64,000 nt of DNA, from NCBI GenBank assembly GCA_937136425.1, contig CAKZON010000037.1, positions 62,001-126,000 of the forward strand. Direction: 5' to 3'. The position numbers and the translations under genes were made by a program. The stretch comes from an uncultured Crocinitomix sp. (GTDB taxonomy: Bacteria; Bacteroidota; Bacteroidia; Flavobacteriales_D; Crocinitomicaceae). Every line of letters starts with the position of its first letter. Within the stretch, counting starts at the first letter, position 1. Shown piece by piece: positions 52,048-61,359 of the stretch. Below the pieces are notes generated by a model. The model had not been told where the DNA came from. It made no database searches and saw nothing but the letters and a program-made list of their open reading frames with translations.

Positions 52048-53304
52048 TTACACAATCATCTTAACAGGATTCTCTAAGAAAATCTTTAAATCTTTTAAGA
52101 AGGCAGATCCAACAGCTCCGTCAACAACTCTATGGTCGCATGACAAGCTCAGTTTCATAATATTACCTGGAACAATTTCACCGTTTTTAACTACAGGTGT
52201 TTGTTTAATTTGCCCTACAGATAAAATGCAACCATTTGGAGGATTGATAATTGAAGTGAAATCTTCAATACCAAACATTCCAAGGTTTGAGATCGCGAAA
52301 GTTCCACCTTGCATTTCTTCAGGTTGTAATTTTTTAGCTCGTGCCCTTGACGCCAAGTCTTTAATTTCATCACCAATTTGATTGAAACCTTTAGTGTCTG
52401 TGAATTTAACCACAGGAACTAATAAACCTTCATCAACAGCTACTGCAACACCAATATGGATATGATCATTATAGCGAATTGCATCTCCAATCCAATCAGC
52501 ATTAACCTTTGGGTTTTTTCTTAAAGCAGCCGCCGCCGCTTTTACAACCATATCGTTAAATGAGATTTTTACCCCTTCATCAGCATTAATTGCTTTTCTT
52601 GCGGCAATGGCATTATCCATGTCAACCTCCATTTTTAAATAGAAGTGCGGCGCTGAAAATTTAGAAGCAGTTAATGTACGTGCAATGGCTTTTCTCATTT
52701 GAGAAAGTGGCACATCAGTATACGACTCTGTTCCAACTGTTGCTGCATAGCTATTTCCGCTTGCAGCCATTGGCGTATAGTTTTCAATATCTGCCTTAAC
52801 AATTCTGTTGTTTTCGCCAGAACCATGAACAGTAGATAAGTTAATACCCTTTTCATCTGCCATTTTACGTGCTAAAGGAGAAGCAAAAATTCTTCCATTA
52901 GAATTAGCAGGCACACTTGATTCAGTCGCAACACTAGCTGCTACAGGAGCGGCAACTGGCGCTGGAGCAGGAGTTGGCTCAGCTTTAGAGGCTGGTGCCT
53001 CTTCTTGTTTAGCTTCAACTGGAGCAGCGTTTGCAGCATCTGCAATTAATGCAGCAACATCTTCACCTTTTTTACCAATAATTGCTAAAATATCATTTAC
53101 TGGTGCGGCAGCTCCTTTTTCGACCCCAATATGAAGTAATACACCATCATAGAAAGATTCGAATTCCATTGTTGCTTTATCTGTTTCAATTTCAGCAATC
53201 AATTCACCTTCCTCTACAGTATCTCCAATTTTTTTATGCCATTCCGCCACAACTCCCTCGGTCATTGTGTCTGATAATTTCGGCATTCTTACGATTTCGG
53301 CCAT
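52048..53304 (-). CDS. pdhC: Pyruvate dehydrogenase E2, dihydrolipoamide acetyltransferase
   Basis: 418 aa. One N-terminal lipoyl domain (residues 1-75; Lys of EIETDKATMEFE is lipoylated), an Ala/Pro-rich linker, an E3-binding domain (IFASPLARKMADEKGINLS), and the catalytic domain ending SLSCDHRVVDGAVGSAFL with the active His. E2 passes acetyl from E1 to CoA. The E1 alpha gene lies 64 nt upstream. The single lipoyl domain and linker match the Flavobacteriia form. Confidence 0.96.
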   Translation of the reverse strand: MAEIVRMPKLSDTMTEGVVAEWHKKIGDTVEEGELIAEIETDKATMEFESFYDGVLLHIGVEKGAAAPVNDILAIIGKKGEDVAALIADAANAAPVEAKQEEAPASKAEPTPAPAPVAAPVAASVATESSVPANSNGRIFASPLARKMADEKGINLSTVHGSGENNRIVKADIENYTPMAASGNSYAATVGTESYTDVPLSQMRKAIARTLTASKFSAPHFYLKMEVDMDNAIAARKAINADEGVKISFNDMVVKAAAAALRKNPKVNADWIGDAIRYNDHIHIGVAVAVDEGLLVPVVKFTDTKGFNQIGDEIKDLASRARAKKLQPEEMQGGTFAISNLGMFGIEDFTSIINPPNGCILSVGQIKQTPVVKNGEIVPGNIMKLSLSCDHRVVDGAVGSAFLKDLKIFLENPVKMIV

Positions 53305-53368
53305 TTTATAATTTCGTTTGAGTTTTATTATTTTATTTCAGCTAATTTTTCGTCTGAAATAGCCCAAT

Positions 53369-54424
53369 TTATGCTAAGTATTCTTTAATGTAAGGATAGT
53401 CAGCTTGTTCATAAACATCTTTGTATAATTCTTCTGGTTCCGGCAATGGAGAATCCTCAGCGAATTTAATCGACTCAGCTACTTCATTTTTTACCCAATT
53501 TTGAATCTCTGTAATTTGTTTAGCAGTTAAAAACTTATTCTTTTTAATTACACCCAATACATGTTCAATAGGATCTTTAGCTTGCCATTCAGCAACCTCA
53601 TCCTTCGTTCTGTATTTTTGCGGGTCAGACATTGAATGTCCTTTATAACGATAAGTTCTAATATCTAAAAGTGTTGGTCCGTCACCTCTACGAGCGCGCG
53701 CAGCAGCTTCTTCAATAGCTTCGTGTACACTCTCTGGACGCATTCCATCTACAACAAATGAAGGCATTTCATATGATAATCCCATTTTAGACATGTCAGT
53801 AACATTAGTAGTTCGTTCTACAGATGTTCCCATTGCATAATTGTTATTTTCAATAATAAAAATGCATGGTAATTTCCATGTCATTGCCATATTGAATGTC
53901 TCATGCAACGCACCTTGTCTAGCAGCACCATCACCAAATGAACAGAAAGCAACATTATTCGTTCCTTTATATTTTTCAGCAAATGCTAGTCCAGCTCCCA
54001 TTGGAATTTGAGCTCCAACAATTCCATGTCCACCATAAAATCCTTTTTCAGTGTCAAAAAAGTGCATAGATCCACCTTTTCCCTTAGAACAACCAGTAAT
54101 TTTACCGTAAAGCTCTGCAGCTAAAACACGTGGATCAGTCCCAAGAGCCATTGGATGCCCATGATCACGATATGCAGTGATATGCTTGTCTCCTTCAATT
54201 GCTGCAGAAGCAGTACCTACTGCAATTGCCTCTTGTCCAATATAAACGTGTAAAAAACCGCCAAATTTTTGTTGAATGTACAATTGAGAAATCTTCTCCT
54301 CAAATTTACGAATCAACAGCATGTCCTTATACCATTTTACATAGGTCTCTTTAGAGAACTTTGTACCCGCCGTTTTTCGGGTAGATTTTGTCGCTTTTTT
54401 AGTAGTAGCAGTTTTTGATGCCAT
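53369..54424 (-). CDS. pdhA: Pyruvate dehydrogenase E1 alpha subunit
   Basis: 351 aa from the ATG with complement at 54422-54424; a longer frame from 54454 is not favoured. The Lys/Thr-rich head (MASKTATTKKATKSTRKTAG) is followed by the TPP-binding fold: GGSMHFFDTEKGFYGGHGIV, the TPP motif SFGDGAARQGALHETFNMA ending in ENNNYAMGT, and the regulatory-type loop YRYKGHSMSDPQKYR. With E1 beta it decarboxylates pyruvate and reduces lipoate. No pdhB is in the window, so E1 beta must be encoded elsewhere. It lies immediately before pdhC in a two-gene operon. Confidence 0.95.
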   Translation of the reverse strand: MASKTATTKKATKSTRKTAGTKFSKETYVKWYKDMLLIRKFEEKISQLYIQQKFGGFLHVYIGQEAIAVGTASAAIEGDKHITAYRDHGHPMALGTDPRVLAAELYGKITGCSKGKGGSMHFFDTEKGFYGGHGIVGAQIPMGAGLAFAEKYKGTNNVAFCSFGDGAARQGALHETFNMAMTWKLPCIFIIENNNYAMGTSVERTTNVTDMSKMGLSYEMPSFVVDGMRPESVHEAIEEAAARARRGDGPTLLDIRTYRYKGHSMSDPQKYRTKDEVAEWQAKDPIEHVLGVIKKNKFLTAKQITEIQNWVKNEVAESIKFAEDSPLPEPEELYKDVYEQADYPYIKEYLA

Positions 54425-54660
54425 ATTGCGCGTTTTAGCTTTAATGAAAGACAAATATAAATGTTTATTTTTAAATAATCAGCACATTTTTTAATGTTGA
54501 ATTGAAGGCTTAAAAAGAACCGTTTAATTTGTTAGTTTAGCCTTGACACTAAGCCGTGTTCGGTTTTATTGATTATAAAACAAAATAAGCTTTGGAATAA
54601 AATAAATATCAGACTGTAACGTTTTCAAAAATTGAGTTATACATGCAGAAAACCCCCTCT

Positions 54661-55383
54661 ATGAATCGTTCTTTTTTATTGGCTATTATGTTTGTTTTGT
54701 CCTTTCCTTTGTTTGGGCAAAAAATTTCGAACGTAAATTTTGATGCTATTAAAAATGCAATTGCTGATTCAAGTTCGCATCTGTTTTATCCAACATTAGT
54801 TAATAGATTTCAAAAACAGGACACCACCCTCGATCATACAGAGTTTGAGCATTTGTACTATGGAAATGTCTTTCAGGAAAACTATTATCCTTATGGTGCT
54901 ACAGATGAACAACGGCTGTTTGTAGAGTCCTATAAAAAAAATGAATCATTTGAAAAAACTGAAAAACTAGGTTTCTCTGTCTTGAATGAAAACCCAGTTA
55001 ATTTAAATGTTTTACTAAAGATGGTGTTTTTATATAACCGAGAAAAAGATATAGAAAAAGCAACCGTTTTTGCAAAGCTATATGTGTCGTTTTTAGAAGT
55101 GATTTATGAAAGTGGAACAGGAGAAGATTGTGATAATGGCTTTGTAGTGATATCTGTTGATGATGAGTATCGAATTACTGCAGATTTAGGTCTGACGGTG
55201 GTAAGGCAAGCTTTGGTAGGGTCATGTGATCATCTCATTTTTTCTAAAAAGGGACAAAAGCGTAAGAGTCGAATTAAAGGTTTGTTTTTTAACGTAAAAA
55301 TGCCATTAAGTTATTTAGCAAAGTCATTTCAACATTCTGACGACCCTTTGCCAGATAAAAATCCTGATGAGGAGGAGGATTAG
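54661..55383 (+). CDS. Secreted DUF4919 protein
   Basis: 240 aa from the ATG at 54661 (signal peptide MNRSFLLAIMFVLSFPLFGQ); the 54643 frame adds 6 residues. The mature part with FEHLYYGNVFQENYYPYG, NPVNLNVLLKMVFLYNREKD and VVRQALVGSCDHLIFSKKG matches DUF4919, a Bacteroidota family of unknown function. The stop overlaps the stop of the convergent cytidine deaminase gene by 4 nt. Confidence 0.8.
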   Translation: MNRSFLLAIMFVLSFPLFGQKISNVNFDAIKNAIADSSSHLFYPTLVNRFQKQDTTLDHTEFEHLYYGNVFQENYYPYGATDEQRLFVESYKKNESFEKTEKLGFSVLNENPVNLNVLLKMVFLYNREKDIEKATVFAKLYVSFLEVIYESGTGEDCDNGFVVISVDDEYRITADLGLTVVRQALVGSCDHLIFSKKGQKRKSRIKGLFFNVKMPLSYLAKSFQHSDDPLPDKNPDEEED

Positions 55384-55853
55384 TCTAAAAAACTACCATC
55401 AAAGGACCAAGGCAATAAATCTTTACAAGACTTTAATGTGATTATGGTTCCGTTTTTAGCTACCATAATTAATTGTATTGGATGGTTTTGTCGAATTTCT
55501 ACTTCAACCAAAGTTTGTCTGCACAATCCACAAGGTGGAACAGGTACTTTTAAATCCTTGTCAACATACACGACAAGCATTGTAATTTTTTGATTTGGGT
55601 AATTAGATACTGTATGCGATAATAAATTCCTTTCTGCACAAATGGAAACTGGATAGGACGCGTTTTCCATATTAGCACCTTTAACAATTTTACCTGTATT
55701 TAACCTTAGACCTGCACCAACATGAAATTTAGAATATGGAGCATAGGCATTATCTGCAAATTGGATGGTAGCGTCAATTAATTCTTTCAAATCTAAATCA
55801 GTGATAGAATCGTAGTTATATTCTTGATAATCTATCGTTATTTTTTTTTGCAT
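55380..55853 (-). CDS. cdd: Cytidine deaminase
   Basis: 157 aa. Zinc-dependent deamination of cytidine and deoxycytidine to uridine forms. NAYAPYSKFHVGAGL, the CAERN motif (zinc Cys and catalytic Glu) and PPCGLCRQ (two further zinc Cys) are all present. Length is slightly above the usual 130-150. A single gene on the minus strand, convergent with the DUF4919 gene; the upstream 189 nt hold no other gene. Confidence 0.94.
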   Translation of the reverse strand: MQKKITIDYQEYNYDSITDLDLKELIDATIQFADNAYAPYSKFHVGAGLRLNTGKIVKGANMENASYPVSICAERNLLSHTVSNYPNQKITMLVVYVDKDLKVPVPPCGLCRQTLVEVEIRQNHPIQLIMVAKNGTIITLKSCKDLLPWSFDGSFLD

Positions 55854-56051
55854 AAATACGGTTTAGTATCACTCTATTTAGGGGCATTCAGCACCGAGTT
55901 TGTAAGGTCAATGAGGAATAAATGTACACATTCTGTAGAATTTGTGTCGTTAATAATTTTTTAAGGTTTAAACCTTGCGCTAATTTTGCTGTCTAATGAA
56001 TCATGATTTAATGTAGTCTTAACATTAAAAAATACCTTATTTTTGCTGCCA

Positions 56052-56804
56052 ATGATAAAGCCTTTACCAGAAGATATTAACTTATTGAATGACTTAGATC
56101 CGATTACGTTAAAGGAAATGGACGGCGTAAAACTAATGAACCGCACGGATACGAAGTTTGTATTTAAGCGCGAGTTATTATCCGGTTTTTTAGAGATTCT
56201 AAAAGCACAGTACCGTGTGTTGAATATTAATGATAATCTCATTTCATCTTATAAAACGCTATATTTCGATACGCCTGAATTTCAGTTTTTTCAGGATCAT
56301 CACAATGGAAAAGGGAATCGATTTAAGGTTCGAATTCGAAATTATGTTGAATCTGATTTATTCTTTTTGGAAATTAAGAATAAGTATAAAGGGCGTACAG
56401 CAAAAAGCAGAATTAAGTTGCCAGATTTTGAGTTAGACCTAAAGAAAAAGTCAAACAACTACATTTCTGAAGTTATAGGAAGTCCAATCGATCTGGATTC
56501 GAAACTTTGGAACAACTTTAATCGTATTACACTAGTAAATAATAATGAAAAGGAGCGTTTAACCTTGGATTTGGACTTGTCGTTTGATTGGGATGGTAAG
56601 AAAATTAGTTACGAGCATGTAGTTATAGCAGAGCTAAAACAAGAAAATGCCAATCGATCTAGTCTTTTTTATAGCATTATGAAAAAGAATGGAATTAGAC
56701 CAAATGGCATGAGTAAATATTGTGTAGGTACTGTTGCACTTTATCCAGAACTTAAGTACAATAATTTTAAAGAAAAAATACTTTTAATAGAAAAATTAAT
56801 ATAA
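56052..56804 (+). CDS. VTC-domain protein (polyphosphate polymerase-like)
   Basis: 250 aa from the ATG at 56052; an in-frame TTG at 56043 is less likely. The VTC fold features are present: LMNRTDTKFVFKRELLSGFL, YKTLYFDTPEFQFFQDHHNG, RFKVRIRNYVES, FLEIKNKYKGRT, VVIAELKQEN. VTC-type enzymes are tunnel-fold polyphosphate polymerases; the many Arg/Lys in the strands fit a polyanion channel. The next gene (1 nt later) encodes a DUF4956 membrane protein, the usual partner in bacteria, which supports a membrane-linked polyphosphate role. Activity is not proven. Confidence 0.86.
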   Translation: MIKPLPEDINLLNDLDPITLKEMDGVKLMNRTDTKFVFKRELLSGFLEILKAQYRVLNINDNLISSYKTLYFDTPEFQFFQDHHNGKGNRFKVRIRNYVESDLFFLEIKNKYKGRTAKSRIKLPDFELDLKKKSNNYISEVIGSPIDLDSKLWNNFNRITLVNNNEKERLTLDLDLSFDWDGKKISYEHVVIAELKQENANRSSLFYSIMKKNGIRPNGMSKYCVGTVALYPELKYNNFKEKILLIEKLI

Positions 56805-56805
56805 A

Positions 56806-57426
56806 ATGGATCAGGAAATTAGTTATTTTGGAATGGATTTTTTTAGCTCAGACTTTTGGAAGCTGATCGTTAAGTTTGCTGTAAACTTCTTCTTTTTAAC
56901 GGTAATTGTGCGTTATGTTTATTATAAAAAAACGCCGCGTAAAAATTACTTGTTCACGTTTTATATGATTTCCATTATTTCATTTTTCATCTGCTTTGCA
57001 TTGAAGAAATTTGAAATGGGTGTTGGAATGGGACTTGGTTTATTCGCCATTTTTGGAATTATCCGATATCGAACAAACCCTATGCGTATTCGTGAAATGA
57101 CCTACCTTTTCTTAGTGATAGGGTTGGCTGTTGTTAATGCATTGTCTGGTAAGCTAAGTTATGTAGAGCTTTTATTTATAAATGGTGTTGTTTGGGTAAG
57201 CGTTTATTTAATGGAAAACTGGTTGCTACAAAGTAATGAGGAGGATAAAACAATTGTATACGAGAAAATTGAAAATATTAAACCTAGCCGATATGAAGAG
57301 TTATTGGCAGATTTAGAAGATAGAACAGGGTTGAAAATTAATCGTGCGGTAGTAGGTAAGGTTGACTTTTTGAAAGACACGGCTGAGATTAAAATCTATT
57401 ATGATGAAGATTTGGTGAACCTATAA
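56806..57426 (+). CDS. DUF4956 membrane protein, partner of VTC protein
   Basis: 206 aa. Three to four membrane helices (LIVKFAVNFFFLTVIVRYVY, LFTFYMISIISFFICFAL, GLGLFAIFGIIRYRTNPM) followed by a soluble tail (NIKPSRYEELLADLEDRTGL). The motif FGIIRYRTNPMRIREMTYLF is characteristic of DUF4956, which occurs beside VTC-domain genes. It may form the channel or anchor through which polyphosphate passes; this is inference from the family association. Closed by a terminator at 57448-57478. Confidence 0.85.
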   Translation: MDQEISYFGMDFFSSDFWKLIVKFAVNFFFLTVIVRYVYYKKTPRKNYLFTFYMISIISFFICFALKKFEMGVGMGLGLFAIFGIIRYRTNPMRIREMTYLFLVIGLAVVNALSGKLSYVELLFINGVVWVSVYLMENWLLQSNEEDKTIVYEKIENIKPSRYEELLADLEDRTGLKINRAVVGKVDFLKDTAEIKIYYDEDLVNL

Positions 57427-57447
57427 AACTCACCCTAATAAACAGGA

Positions 57448-57478
57448 AAAGGCTCAGATGATTATCTGAGCCTTTTTT
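57448..57478. terminator. Bidirectional terminator
   Basis: AAAAGGCTCAGAT and ATCTGAGCCTTTT pair around a 4-nt loop with further Ts; lies between the convergent DUF4956 gene and the secreted protein gene ending at 57498. Confidence 0.9.
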
Positions 57479-57497
57479 ACTTTTATCGCTTTGTTGG

Positions 57498-58712
57498 TTA
57501 AATAATAATCAGTCTTCTCGTTTCATTATTTACACGAACAATATAAATCCCTGTAGGTAGGTTCAGTGTTTTTTGATTTGTGATTAGATCCTTTAAATAT
57601 AACTGACCATCTACAGTATATATTTCTAAATTGGCATTGTCTCCATCAAAATTAATAGTAACATCACCAGTTGATGGATTTGGATAAACATTTAAGTTTG
57701 AAAGCTCCAAGTCGTCAATTCCAGAATCATCCATTCCACCAACACTAACATCTTCTTGTCCACAATTGGTAACAGTTAATGTTGCTGTATAATCGCTTTC
57801 ATCTGGGTATTCATGTATAGGATGCTCGTCTGTTGATGTTTCTCCATCACCAAATTCCCAAAAGAATTCAAAAGCATGTTCACTAGTGTTTGTAAATGTA
57901 GCTGTTGGTCCGTCATACGATACTGTAAAACTAGCAACAGGAATCGTGTAGTCAATGGTGATAGAATCTACCTCATGTAAAATATGATGAGCAACATCTT
58001 GCAAGTAGGCAGTCTCTTCTTCTGTCATTCCTCCAGGAACGTAAGTGTTCCCATCTGCAGATACATCAAAAATAATTTCGTAAAAAACACAAGCAGAAAG
58101 GTAAGAACCAAATATAGAAGGGTGACTTCCATCTCCAACATATAATGACGTATGCTCAACGACAGGATCTGCCTCATTATAAATATGCTGGAAACCAATA
58201 CCTATTGGCGCTAATTTCCCACTATGTTCATCTGCCATATAATCATAGGCGTGATGTAAACGTTGGTTCATTTTAGTGAAGGTGTTAATCGAATCCCATT
58301 GGTCATCTCCATCTCTACGTCCCCATGTGTTAAAAAATAATGGAATAGCGCATGGATTAGCAGCTCTAATAGAATCTGCAAGTATTTCTGCAAATGGAAA
58401 ACATTCTTCATGAACTTGTCCCCATGGGAATGAAGGTAATTGACTTTGCTCTTGTAGAATTACAAAATCCCAATCATCTGCGCTAATTTTTGAAAGTGTA
58501 GTGGTGTTAGTCGAGTGTCCCTCAAATTTATATCCACCAGGAGTGTTTTGATCTTTAATTAGTGTATTACCATCTGCAGTTGCTAGCTCACCAACAAGAC
58601 TAGGCAAATCATTAGAATAGGTGTAACTATTACCAATGAAGCAGGCCTTTTTCTCAATTTGTGCAAACGTAAAGCTAGAGACTACGAGCAGTAAGAGTGT
58701 TATTTTTTTCAT
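57498..58712 (-). CDS. Secreted SGNH-like (DUF4886) protein with PKD and T9SS sorting domains
   Basis: 404 aa with signal peptide MKKITLLLLVVSSFTFAQ. The first domain (residues 20-240) has SGNH hydrolase features: CFIGNSYTYSNDLPSLV (block I, Ser in GNSYT), ILQEQSQLPSF (block III-like), FFNTWGRRDGD, and DGSHPSIFGSYLSACVFY with the Asp-His pair; this matches DUF4886. A PKD domain follows (ATFTNTSEHAFEFFWEFGDG) and then a type A sorting domain (NVYPNPSTGDVTINFDGD ... LPTGIYIVRVNNETRRL). A surface or secreted esterase/sugar hydrolase is plausible, substrate unknown. Confidence 0.87.
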   Translation of the reverse strand: MKKITLLLLVVSSFTFAQIEKKACFIGNSYTYSNDLPSLVGELATADGNTLIKDQNTPGGYKFEGHSTNTTTLSKISADDWDFVILQEQSQLPSFPWGQVHEECFPFAEILADSIRAANPCAIPLFFNTWGRRDGDDQWDSINTFTKMNQRLHHAYDYMADEHSGKLAPIGIGFQHIYNEADPVVEHTSLYVGDGSHPSIFGSYLSACVFYEIIFDVSADGNTYVPGGMTEEETAYLQDVAHHILHEVDSITIDYTIPVASFTVSYDGPTATFTNTSEHAFEFFWEFGDGETSTDEHPIHEYPDESDYTATLTVTNCGQEDVSVGGMDDSGIDDLELSNLNVYPNPSTGDVTINFDGDNANLEIYTVDGQLYLKDLITNQKTLNLPTGIYIVRVNNETRRLIII

Positions 58713-58826
58713 CTTTATAATTTTTCACAAAGATGTTCTTTTATAGCTGAAGGTTGCCACAATTTGGAAAGATGTAGGGGATATGTAGGGCAGAAAATGG
58801 AAACTCAATTCAATAAAAGAAACCCT

Positions 58827-59165
58827 TTATTCAGGCAGGTGTCCTGTAATTGTCACCCTACCTTGGTGAAAAGTTGGAAATCCATTTCCTTTCTCAAATT
58901 TGAGTTGCATTAAAATTATGTTTTTTGCTTTATAGGCATAAGTAGTACTCTTGATTGTGGACTCAGCCTTGTTCAGTTTGCATGAAGTAACATTTCCTTT
59001 TACGTCTACAGCAATGTCAAAAACCAAAACACCCATTTTGCTCATTTCCATTTGGTAAGGAATTTCTTCGGTTACTTTCCTGCCATCTTCAATAATTCGA
59101 CCACTTAATTGTCCCCAACTAAATAATGAAGTGAATAAAATTGAGAAAATTAATAAGTGTTTCAT
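58827..59165 (-). CDS. Small secreted TonB-C-like protein
   Basis: 112 aa with signal peptide MKHLLIFSILFTSLFSWGQ. The rest (MGVLVFDIAVDVKGNVTSCK ... RVTITGHLPE) has the strand-helix-strand layout of a TonB C-terminal domain (V-x-V-D-x-x-G-x-V), without a membrane anchor or proline-rich region. Bacteroidota carry many such lone TonB-C domains. It lies downstream of recG on the same strand (44-nt gap) but is probably unrelated in function. Confidence 0.65.
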   Translation of the reverse strand: MKHLLIFSILFTSLFSWGQLSGRIIEDGRKVTEEIPYQMEMSKMGVLVFDIAVDVKGNVTSCKLNKAESTIKSTTYAYKAKNIILMQLKFEKGNGFPTFHQGRVTITGHLPE

Positions 59166-59209
59166 ATTAAACGTTTTTTTTAAAAGTACAAAAAATCAAA
59201 GAGAAGTTT

Positions 59210-61309
59210 TTAGCTTATTCGGCTCCAGTTAGGTTTTGATTGGATTAATGAACGCAGTTTTTTTGCTAAGTAAGCATGTTCTTTCAGTTCAAATTTAATG
59301 TCTTTGTCCAATAAGTCTTTGGCTTTTTCTCTTGCCAATTGTACAATTTGTGCGTCTTTTGCAAGGTCTGATATTTTAAGATTTAATAAGCCACTTTGTT
59401 GCGTTCCCATAATATCTCCTGGTCCTCTTAGCTTTAAATCAACCTCAGAAATTTTGAATCCATCATTTGTTTCGCACATGGTTTCCAATCGTTTTTTAGC
59501 ATTTTCTCCTAATTTATAACTGCTCATTAAAATGCAAAAAGATTGTTCGCCACCACGCCCAACTCTTCCTCGAAGCTGGTGCAACTGCGAAAGTCCAAAC
59601 TTTTCAGCACTCTCTATAATCATAACACTGGCATTGGGTACATTAACGCCAACTTCAATTACAGTTGTAGCCACCATTATTTGTGTTTTTCCTTGGGCAA
59701 ATTGTTGCATTTCATGCTCTTTGTCTTCAGGATTCATTTTACCATGAACAATGCTCACTTTATAGTTAGGCAGAGGGAAACGCCGAGTAATTGATTCATA
59801 GCCCGACATTAAATTTTGATAATCTAATTTTTCAGATTCATCAATTAACGGATATACGATATAAACTTGGCGCCCTTTTTTTATTTCATCTTCCATGAAT
59901 TGAAAAACCTTTAATCGGGCAGATTCATAGCGGTGAGAAGTTTGTATTTCTTTTCGACCTGGAGGTAATTCATCAATTACTGACACATCTAAATCTCCAT
60001 AAAAGGTTAGTGCCAAAGTTCTTGGAATTGGTGTTGCAGTCATTACCAACTGATGAGGTGGTAAAAGGTTTTTTTTCCAGAGCTTTGACCGTTGGGCAAC
60101 TCCAAATCGGTGTTGCTCATCAATAATTGCTAATCCTAAATTTTTATATCGAACAACATCTTCTAATAAAGCATGCGTACCCACCAATATGTCTATCTCT
60201 CCTTGCTCTAACTGATGGTGTAATATTTTTCGTTTAGATTTTTTTGTGGCACCAATCAACAACTCCACCTTAATGTTCATTTTAGAAAGCATTTCTGAAA
60301 TAGAAATAAAATGCTGATTGGCTAAAATGGCGGTTGGTGCCATAATACAAGCTTGATAACCGTTGCCAATTGCAATTAGCATTACCATTAAAGCAACTAA
60401 TGTTTTTCCACTTCCTACATCTCCTTGTAATAAACGGTTCATATGTACGCCCGAACTTAGGTCTTTTCGTATTTCACGAATAACTCTTTTTTGTGCTCCA
60501 GTAAGTTCAAAGGGAATATGTTCATCAAAAAATGTGCTGAAAGGAGTGCCAATACCTTCAAATCGGAATCCTTTTATTTTGCGTTGTGTAATTTGTTTTC
60601 TTACAAGCAATTCTAATTGTAAATAGAATAATTCTTGAAACTTAAGTCTAAACTGTGCATTTTTAGCTGCAGTGTGCGAAGGCGGTTGATGAATATTATT
60701 AATTGCTATTTCTTTACCAATTAGTCCTAAATCATTTCTAATCCAATCTGGTAAATCTTCTGTAATCTGATTTCTTATCGCGGGCAATAATTCTTTTAAT
60801 AAGCGTTCAATCCCTCTAGAATTAAACCCTGCTTTTTGTAGCTTCTCTCCACTATGATAAACAGGTTGCAGCCCTTTCTCTAGCGGTTGATTAGGAGTAA
60901 TGAATTCTAATTCAGGATGTGAAATATTGTATTTAGAACCATATTGTTTAGCCTTTCCCCAAACAATTATTTCTGTACCAACACTCAACTTTGGTTTGAT
61001 CCATTTAATTCCTTTAAACCAAACTAGGTCTATCGTTCCAGATTCATCTCTAAACTTAGCTTCAAACCTTTTTCCGCGTCCAGAACCAACTTCTTTGCCT
61101 CCAATTATTTTTCCTTTTAATTGGACGGCACCAACAATTTCAGGAATCTGAGTAATTAAATGAAATTTTGATCGATCTATATATCTAAACGGGAAATAAA
61201 ATAATAAGTCGCCAAAGTTTTGAATGCCAGCTTCTTCACGTAGTACTGCGCCTCTCTTTGGACCAACTCCTTTTAGATATTCTATAGGGGTAGTTAATAA
61301 ACCCGACAT
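59210..61309 (-). CDS. recG: ATP-dependent DNA helicase RecG
   Basis: 699 aa. N-terminal wedge/OB domain (TPIEYLKGVGPKRGAVLREE, LKGKIIGGKEVGSGRG), then helicase motifs: Walker A LLQGDVGSGKTLVAL, DEQH box LAIIDEQHRFGVAQR, motif III MTATPIPRTLALTFYGD, motif V ATTVIEVGVNVPNASVM and motif VI QLRGRVGRGGEQSFC. RecG remodels stalled forks and Holliday-type junctions. Length is near the family norm of 690. Divergent from the cytochrome gene. Confidence 0.96.
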   Translation of the reverse strand: MSGLLTTPIEYLKGVGPKRGAVLREEAGIQNFGDLLFYFPFRYIDRSKFHLITQIPEIVGAVQLKGKIIGGKEVGSGRGKRFEAKFRDESGTIDLVWFKGIKWIKPKLSVGTEIIVWGKAKQYGSKYNISHPELEFITPNQPLEKGLQPVYHSGEKLQKAGFNSRGIERLLKELLPAIRNQITEDLPDWIRNDLGLIGKEIAINNIHQPPSHTAAKNAQFRLKFQELFYLQLELLVRKQITQRKIKGFRFEGIGTPFSTFFDEHIPFELTGAQKRVIREIRKDLSSGVHMNRLLQGDVGSGKTLVALMVMLIAIGNGYQACIMAPTAILANQHFISISEMLSKMNIKVELLIGATKKSKRKILHHQLEQGEIDILVGTHALLEDVVRYKNLGLAIIDEQHRFGVAQRSKLWKKNLLPPHQLVMTATPIPRTLALTFYGDLDVSVIDELPPGRKEIQTSHRYESARLKVFQFMEDEIKKGRQVYIVYPLIDESEKLDYQNLMSGYESITRRFPLPNYKVSIVHGKMNPEDKEHEMQQFAQGKTQIMVATTVIEVGVNVPNASVMIIESAEKFGLSQLHQLRGRVGRGGEQSFCILMSSYKLGENAKKRLETMCETNDGFKISEVDLKLRGPGDIMGTQQSGLLNLKISDLAKDAQIVQLAREKAKDLLDKDIKFELKEHAYLAKKLRSLIQSKPNWSRIS

Positions 61310-61359
61310 TAGTAAATTAAATTATTTTTAGTAAATTCCAACAATAATTTTATTCTGAT

